Assembly: GCF_020804225.1 (NCBI RefSeq)
Contig: NZ_WJBI01000002.1
Location: 392,342-449,314 of the forward strand
Origin: Methanosarcina sp. DH2
Lineage (GTDB): Archaea > Halobacteriota > Methanosarcinia > Methanosarcinales > Methanosarcinaceae
Direction of reading: 5' to 3'
DNA length: 56,973 nt
Shown in pieces: positions 53,037 to 56,973 of this stretch. The notes beneath the pieces are model-generated. The model made no database searches and was not told the origin of the DNA. It worked only from the letters and a program-made list of their open reading frames with translations. A program made the translations under genes and the position numbers. Every line of letters begins with the position of its first letter. Position 1 is the stretch's first letter.

Positions 53037-54062
53037 ATGCAGGATCTCTGGACTCTAAAATACAGGGCAGATACTCTTAAAGGGATGCTTGGAAACGAAC
53101 ATGCCGTGAACACGCTTTCCGAACTGGTTCAGTCCAGGACCCTGCCCCATCTAATTTTTTACGGCCCTGAAAATTCAGGAAAAACAACGGCTTCTCTTGC
53201 CCTTGCCAGGCAGCTCTACGGAGAGACCTGGAAAAACAACTTTGCATACTTTAATGCCTCTGACTTTTTCGACCAGGGAAAACGCTATCTTGTACGGGAC
53301 AAACGTTTTGTCCGCATTCTGGGCACTGATGATCCTAAAAAAATCTACAAAAGCGTGATCGACATTTTCAAGGAAATTATTAACGAATACGCCGGAATGG
53401 CTCCCCTTGATGCCGATTACAAGGTCATCTATATCGATAACGCAGAGTCCCTGAGCTCAGATGCGCAGCATGCGCTCAGGCGGATCATGGAAAAGTACAG
53501 TGCAACCTGCAGATTTATTCTTTCCACTACAAGACCTTCAAAACTCATTTCTCCCCTTCGATCAAGGGGCCTTCAGGTATTTTTTACCTATGTCCCGGAT
53601 TCTCTCCTGAAAATTCACCTTGAGAGAATCGCCCTTTCTGAAAAGCTGAAACTTTCCGGCGGCGCACTTGATGCAATTCTTTATCTTGCTAAGGGAAACG
53701 TTGCAAGAGCTGTCCAGACTCTCCAGCTTGCGGCCCTGAGGGCAGAGGGTGCTGAAATAACGGAAGAAATTGTATATGAAGCTACCATGAAGGGCAGGGA
53801 CGAAACTGTGGATCTACTGCTTGAGGCCGCTCTTGCAGGAGATTTCTCCAGAGGGCGGCAGCTTATAGATGAAATGATTATTGAGAAAGGACTTTCTGGA
53901 ACTGATATTCTTGAAGGGCTTACAGAAGCTCTTATAGATTCAGGAGAAACCGACGCTGATATTGCACGCCTTATTGTTAAAATCTCAGAAACCGATTCAA
54001 GGCTTACAGACGCTGCCAGTGAGAGAATTCAGCTCGAAAAACTAATTTCTACTTTTTCCTGA
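53037..54062 (+). CDS. Replication factor C small subunit, divergent (RfcS2-type)
   Basis: A clamp-loader subunit that helps place PCNA on DNA. The AAA+ domain is complete in layout, with TLKYRADTLKGMLGNEHAV, a Walker A loop GPENSGKTT, the arginine-finger region RSRG, and a C-terminal collar domain. It differs from canonical RfcS: the Walker B box is YIDNAESL instead of xxLDEADx, and the SRC motif reads SRG. Methanosarcina is known to have a second small subunit, RfcS2, beside a normal RfcS1; this fits that subunit. The ATG follows AAGGTGG; the GTG three codons before overlaps that site. Confidence 0.88.
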   Translation: MQDLWTLKYRADTLKGMLGNEHAVNTLSELVQSRTLPHLIFYGPENSGKTTASLALARQLYGETWKNNFAYFNASDFFDQGKRYLVRDKRFVRILGTDDPKKIYKSVIDIFKEIINEYAGMAPLDADYKVIYIDNAESLSSDAQHALRRIMEKYSATCRFILSTTRPSKLISPLRSRGLQVFFTYVPDSLLKIHLERIALSEKLKLSGGALDAILYLAKGNVARAVQTLQLAALRAEGAEITEEIVYEATMKGRDETVDLLLEAALAGDFSRGRQLIDEMIIEKGLSGTDILEGLTEALIDSGETDADIARLIVKISETDSRLTDAASERIQLEKLISTFS

Positions 54063-54302
54063 TCTATTTTTTAGTCAAAATCTCTGATTTTTTGGATGGG
54101 AACTTACTTCTCATCCTCCCAATTTATTTTTATACGTGAGTATTCTCCTTTTATATGTTTCGGTTTACTACACTTCCTAATATACCTATTATATAAATAG
54201 TTCTATTAGATTCTTTCATTAAATACCAAATTATATATACTATATCTCTTTACTTGAAATTGGAGCAGCAAATTATATATACAATTAGTTTTTATCTTTT
54301 AT
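54063..54302. other. AT-rich segment after the RFC gene
   Basis: Holds the end of the RFC transcript and two or three TATA-like elements (ATTATATAAATAG near 54190, AATTATATATAC near 54230 and 54271). No gene. Confidence 0.45.
54271..54280 (+). promoter_or_regulatory. TATA box ahead of the structured RNA
   Basis: AATTATATAT, preceded by a purine-rich stretch (GGAGCAGCAA) that could serve as BRE. Normal spacing places the start near 54303, about a dozen bases before the first hairpin. Confidence 0.5.
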
Positions 54303-54668
54303 TGTAAGTAGACCAGAAGCTCATGCTTCTCAGGAGTTAAGGGGCTTAATTATACTTTCTAAGCAAGGTACAGACCTGAGATTTCAGGATACATCCCTGG
54401 TGGTGTGCCTGTACCCTCTATAGAGAGTTCGGAGCCTGTACTCCCTCGAGCAGAAGTCGGATTCGGGTCTTCTGAACAAATCCACAAAAAAATCCCTCCA
54501 TTGCTCCCTGAATAATCCCTCTTTTCAGGGAGACCATGCTCATGCGGTAGAATTGATCTACAACTTCATTTCAAAAACGAAAAATATTCTACTGTGCTCT
54601 AAGAACTTTAAAAAATATGGTCTGCCTGACTTCCTCCTCAGGCAGACATCCGGTTAAACTTTTTTTGT
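54303..54668 (+). ncRNA. Candidate structured non-coding RNA (~365 nt)
   Basis: No reading frame, but a dense row of hairpins. AGAAGC/GCTTCT lies at 54315-54330. A GGTACAG/CTGTACC stem (54367-54415) encloses CCTGA/TCAGG and ACATC/GGTGT, which looks like a three-way junction. Then come GGAG/CTCC (54431-54444), CAGAAG/CTTCTG (54451-54474), a 9-bp CTCCCTGAA/TTCAGGGAG (54504-54532), GTAGA/TCTAC (54547-54561) and a 10-bp GTCTGCCTGA/TCAGGCAGAC (54620-54647) followed by a T run. A TATA box lies ahead. It does not carry the conserved boxes of RNase P or SRP RNA that I know. The + strand is inferred from promoter and T-run positions; no gene follows on that strand, so it is not a leader. Confidence 0.55.
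54620..54668 (+). terminator. Strong hairpin with T run
   Basis: A perfect 10-bp stem GTCTGCCTGA / TCAGGCAGAC with an 8-base loop, followed by CATCCGGTTAAACTTTTTTTG. On the minus strand the same hairpin is followed by CCATATTTTTTAAAG, so it could also end the leftward membrane-protein operon. Confidence 0.7.
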
Positions 54669-54712
54669 AGTTTTTTTCAATATTTTCGTTTTTTTCAGTT
54701 TCTTTCAGCCTC

Positions 54713-54949
54713 TCAGTACTTGTAGTGCTTTACCGAGTGATACAGGATCACTACAAAGAAAGCAATTATGACAAGCAAGAAACTGAAGAAACCTACAGGG
54801 TCCCAGACAAAGCCTATTCCTGCCCCTCCTTCTCCCCAGGAAACGAGCACAGCTCCCTGGAGCACTGTGGGAATAACCACACAGGCGAAGGCAAGGATGA
54901 AAATAAATACAATATCAAAGACTTCTATCAAGATGTTCTTCTCTGCCAC
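54713..54949 (-). CDS. Small two-segment membrane protein (78 residues)
   Basis: Two hydrophobic segments (IEVFDIVFIFILAFACVVIPTVL and FFSFLLVIIAFFVVILYH) joined by a short Gly-rich loop (SWGEGGAGIGFVWDPVG); it ends KHYKY. The start is GTG, with GGAGG nine bases upstream that overlaps the stop of the preceding gene, so translation is coupled. It is the last gene of the operon with the methylamine-type permease. Not recognised; a small subunit of the permease is plausible by position only. Confidence 0.7.
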   Translation of the reverse strand: MAEKNILIEVFDIVFIFILAFACVVIPTVLQGAVLVSWGEGGAGIGFVWDPVGFFSFLLVIIAFFVVILYHSVKHYKY

Positions 54950-54962
54950 GTCTTCTGCCTCC

Positions 54963-55232
54963 TCAATCGTAGTATTTGAACTCGAACATGTGGTTTTTGA
55001 TGGAGTCTCTTACCCTCAGGCATCCTATAGTCTCGATTAAAAAGATCAGTCCGAGAAAGATTACGTAAAGGTAGAAGAAATCGGAAGCAATTTCCCATGT
55101 TTCGGAGAGGATCCTGTATATTATGAATCCTTCCACACCTACAAGCAAAGCAAGCATGCCTACAACGAGAAGCGTATCTCCGTTAAGTTTGCTATGATAT
55201 TTGCTTTCCAGTGCCTGGTTATTCGTCTCCAA
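54963..55232 (-). CDS. Small two-segment membrane protein (89 residues)
   Basis: A polar N-terminus, then LLVVGMLALLVGVEGFIIYRI and FFYLYVIFLGLIFLIETIGCL as membrane segments, and a basic/aromatic C-terminus (FEFKYYD). The TTG start is supported by GGAGG nine bases upstream, inside the end of the permease gene; it overlaps that gene by 14 bases. Probably translated with the permease. Function unknown. Confidence 0.7.
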   Translation of the reverse strand: METNNQALESKYHSKLNGDTLLVVGMLALLVGVEGFIIYRILSETWEIASDFFYLYVIFLGLIFLIETIGCLRVRDSIKNHMFEFKYYD

Positions 55233-56625
55233 TGCTCATCGCCTCCTTTCCGATTCTTTGATTTTCCGAGCCTTCGGGTAAGGGCCAGCCCATTTCAGCC
55301 CAGTTGTTTTCGATGTTTGAACTCTTGTGCCTGTGGCTGAAATAGAAGTACGCAATGCCATAGAACACAAAGGCGAAGATCAGGTTATACTTGTAGCCCC
55401 AGAACAGCGTTGAAAGAATCGTAATTGCGATTGCAATTGCAAAGTAAGCAATATACGGCTGAAGAGGGCCCACAAAAGGCCTGACCCGACTTGTGGACTG
55501 CGGAAAGAGGTTCCTGAAACGAATCAAGGAGAAAGGAATCAGCACGTAACAGAGCAGCCCCGAAATAATTGAGAAGGTAATCACCTGGTCAAGGAAACCG
55601 CTGAATGCAAAACCAATTGCAACAGGCATTGTGAAAATCACTGCCCGGTATGGGGTATTGTACCTTGGGTGCACTGCTGAGAACCAGGAAGACACGTAAT
55701 TGTCTCTGGAGAGGGCAAACCAGGAACGTGAGGAGTCACAGACGCAACCGTTTGCACTGGCAACACAGGTCAGAAAGGTCCCAAGCCCTAGCAGAGCAAT
55801 AAAGATAAATATGCCACTGTTCTGTGCAGCCTCAAAAAGCGGATACACGGAAACTCCGAGCAGGTCCGTCGGGATCAGCACTGCACATAGGTAGAGGGTC
55901 ATTGCCGCTCCTATGAGCAGGGTGATCATCCCGGCCTGCTGCCCAAGAGGCACTGCCCTTGACGGATGTTTGCACTCTTCGGCGCACATTGCCGCCCCTT
56001 CAATCCCTAAATAGAACCATGGTCCGAATTGCAGGGCTGCAAAGAGGCCTATCATGCCGTTTGGCAGGGCTCCCTGGAAAAGGTATTCAGGGTGAATATC
56101 CACGCCGCCAAAAGCAGTTGTGAAGAAGAAGGCCACTATTGCAATGAAAGCGATCATGGTCAGGACAAAGTTCAGGGTTAGAGCCGCAACAACGCCACGG
56201 TAATTTATGAAGGTCAGAAGTGCAATAACAAGCAAAGTCACAGGAAAAACTTGCAGCTCCGGGAAGATGCTTTGTGCGATGAATGCGACTACAATGGCAT
56301 CCGCCGCCTCAAGGGCGATGTATTCCATATAGACCGCAAGTCCGACACTGGCAGCCGCTCCGGGCCCGACAAATAACCTTGCCCAGTCATAGGGTCCTCC
56401 TGCAAGTTTGGTTGCTGACCCGAGTTCACTGGCACAGAGGGAGATTATAACATACATTGTCCCTGCAACCAGCATGGCAAGCAGAGAACCCAGTACCCCT
56501 CCTTTTGCGACAGTGAAGTTCCAGCCCATGTACTCTCCGACCAGCACAATTCCTACGCCGAGAGCCCATACATGGAAGGGCCGCAGAGTTTTTACCAGGC
56601 TGGCAGCTTCATTGTGTTCAGACAT
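55219..56625 (-). CDS. mtmP: APC-superfamily permease downstream of mtmB (probable methylamine permease)
   Basis: A 468-residue transporter with twelve predicted membrane segments. The text GEYMGWNFTVAKGG and AGGPYDWARLFVGPGAAASVGL resembles amino-acid/polyamine/ethanolamine permeases of the APC superfamily. It ends in a hydrophilic tail (NNWAEMGWPLPEGSE…). It lies just downstream of a gene whose end matches monomethylamine methyltransferase (MtmB). In Methanosarcina such a permease, MtmP, is found there, so monomethylamine uptake is likely. An ethanolamine or amino-acid substrate is the alternative. AGGGG precedes the ATG. Confidence 0.82.
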   Translation of the reverse strand: MSEHNEAASLVKTLRPFHVWALGVGIVLVGEYMGWNFTVAKGGVLGSLLAMLVAGTMYVIISLCASELGSATKLAGGPYDWARLFVGPGAAASVGLAVYMEYIALEAADAIVVAFIAQSIFPELQVFPVTLLVIALLTFINYRGVVAALTLNFVLTMIAFIAIVAFFFTTAFGGVDIHPEYLFQGALPNGMIGLFAALQFGPWFYLGIEGAAMCAEECKHPSRAVPLGQQAGMITLLIGAAMTLYLCAVLIPTDLLGVSVYPLFEAAQNSGIFIFIALLGLGTFLTCVASANGCVCDSSRSWFALSRDNYVSSWFSAVHPRYNTPYRAVIFTMPVAIGFAFSGFLDQVITFSIISGLLCYVLIPFSLIRFRNLFPQSTSRVRPFVGPLQPYIAYFAIAIAITILSTLFWGYKYNLIFAFVFYGIAYFYFSHRHKSSNIENNWAEMGWPLPEGSENQRIGKEAMSIGDE

Positions 56626-56631
56626 GCCATA

Positions 56632-56736
56632 TCAGCCCCTTTTTTTTGAAACTCTGCTGGCGTCAAGTAAAACCCAAGCCATCAGCCCGAAAGCCAGAAG
56701 ATATATCAGTCCGTTTATAACAGTCCAGATATCCAT
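56632..56736 (-). CDS. 34-residue membrane peptide between mtmB and the permease
   Basis: ATG-to-TGA frame too short for usual gene finders. AAGGGG lies a few bases before the ATG. The peptide MDIWTVINGLIYLLAFGLMA is one membrane helix, followed by WVLLDASRVSKKRG, a positively charged end. The stop is six bases before the permease ATG, so the two are translationally linked. It is a candidate accessory subunit of the permease. Not recognised from memory. Confidence 0.65.
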   Translation of the reverse strand: MDIWTVINGLIYLLAFGLMAWVLLDASRVSKKRG

Positions 56737-56863
56737 TTTTTTATCCCCTTCTTTTTTATATAACGAATTTTTGTATCCGTTCACCTATTCATGAAGAATT
56801 TTTCCGCATAACTCGTAATTTATATTTATAATTGTTTCGCCTGAAATTTTTCAAAAAAAAATT

Positions 56864-56885
56864 AGCCAGCAAGAGCTCGCTGGCT
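56864..56885 (-). terminator. Hairpin terminator after mtmB (minus strand)
   Basis: The stem AGCCAGC / GCTGGCT with an 8-base loop is followed, reading on the minus strand, by TAATTTTTTTTTG. It could end the mtmCB transcript or allow partial read-through into the permease operon. Confidence 0.65.
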
Positions 56886-56925
56886 TTAGTTCGTTCAGTA
56901 TAATTTCAGGCCTGGTGCTTTCGGC

Positions 56926-56973
56926 TTAGAATACAAGTCCCAGGTCTTCGAGCTTCTTTCTTGCTCCGTCATA
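56926..56973 (-). CDS. mtmB: Monomethylamine methyltransferase MtmB, C-terminal 15 residues (cut by window edge)
   Basis: The last 15 codons read YDGARKKLEDLGLVF followed by TAA, which matches from memory the C-terminus of MtmB. MtmB is the pyrrolysine-containing enzyme that passes the methyl group of monomethylamine to corrinoid protein MtmC. The rest of the gene, including its UAG codon, lies outside the window. The fragment is short, so the call rests on recognising this ending and on the adjacent permease. Confidence 0.6.
   Translation of the reverse strand, partial: YDGARKKLEDLGLVF

Noticed and set aside
54303-54668. RNase P RNA or SRP RNA identity for the structured region
   Set aside because: The size fits RNase P RNA, but the conserved GAGGAAAGTCC and ACAGAAAC-type boxes are absent, as are the SRP domain IV bases.
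1-56973. tRNA or rRNA genes
   Set aside because: I looked for T-loop-like GGTTCGAATCC patterns and rRNA segments in the gaps and found none I could fold; a tRNAscan search would be decisive.

Overview
The window looks like a chromosomal segment of a Methanosarcina species (methylotrophic, acetate-using methanogenic archaeon). The evidence is gene content: the end of a monomethylamine methyltransferase gene with an associated permease, chromosomal protein MC1, phosphoseryl-tRNA synthetase (SepS), F420:glutamate ligase (CofE), methanogen-only DUF1890/DUF1894 proteins, archaeosortase A, an acetate-uptake transporter of the YaaH/GPR1 type and a SecF-SecD pair. Promoters are archaeal (TATA boxes such as TTTATATAA). 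Genes are separated by long AT-rich gaps. Every complete intact gene called here ends in TAA or TGA; the only amber codon found interrupts one otherwise open reading frame. That matters because Methanosarcina reads UAG as pyrrolysine.

Layout. 1-2.8 kb: a transposase tail, then an Hsp70 without its C-terminal lid paired with a membrane-anchored J protein. 3-9.4 kb: DUF169, sepS, translin-like, UPF0147, a zinc-ribbon protein and a 60-residue membrane protein. 9.9-15.4 kb: hef, glyS and MC1. 15.4-17 kb: a gene-poor stretch with ~60-bp repeats. 17-22 kb: acetate transporter, surE, moaA with a 53-residue partner, and a leaderless cobyrinate/F430-type amidotransferase. 22-23.7 kb: a mobile-element zone, where a TnpB remnant truncates a short-chain dehydrogenase gene; a MITE-like element follows, then a glyoxalase-fold gene. 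23.7-26.6 kb: priL, pcn, tfs and a Nudix gene. 27.4-32.4 kb: artA, archaetidylserine decarboxylase and synthase, mptD, hisC and argD. 33-35 kb: a bactofilin-like protein and a PUA protein. 35.4-39.2 kb: three tandem ribbon-helix-helix/output-domain regulators; the middle one carries the in-frame TAG. 39.2-41.7 kb: a GATase-like protein, DUF1890 and two DUF1894 paralogues. 42-49.9 kb: purM, lysC, apgM, hsp20, cofE, a cupin and dCMP deaminase. 50.3-54.1 kb: secF-secD and a divergent clamp-loader subunit. 54.3-54.7 kb: a candidate structured RNA with its own promoter and terminator. 54.7-57 kb: on the minus strand, mtmB (end), a 34-residue peptide, the permease and two small membrane proteins.

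How the genes fit together. Co-oriented sets are lysC-purM, argD-hisC (overlapping), nudix-tfs, pcn-priL (DNA replication), artA with the two phospholipid enzymes (lipid-linked surface-protein anchoring), secF-secD (4-nt overlap) and the mtm permease unit. Most other genes have their own promoters. About fifteen short tandem-repeat arrays (4-60-bp units with unrelated sequences) sit in the gaps between genes and never inside called genes.

The best leads for something new are the in-frame TAG regulator, the structured RNA before the mtm unit, the lidless Hsp70/membrane J pair, and the unannotated small peptides around the methylamine permease. All calls come from reading the sequence; no database search or folding program was run.
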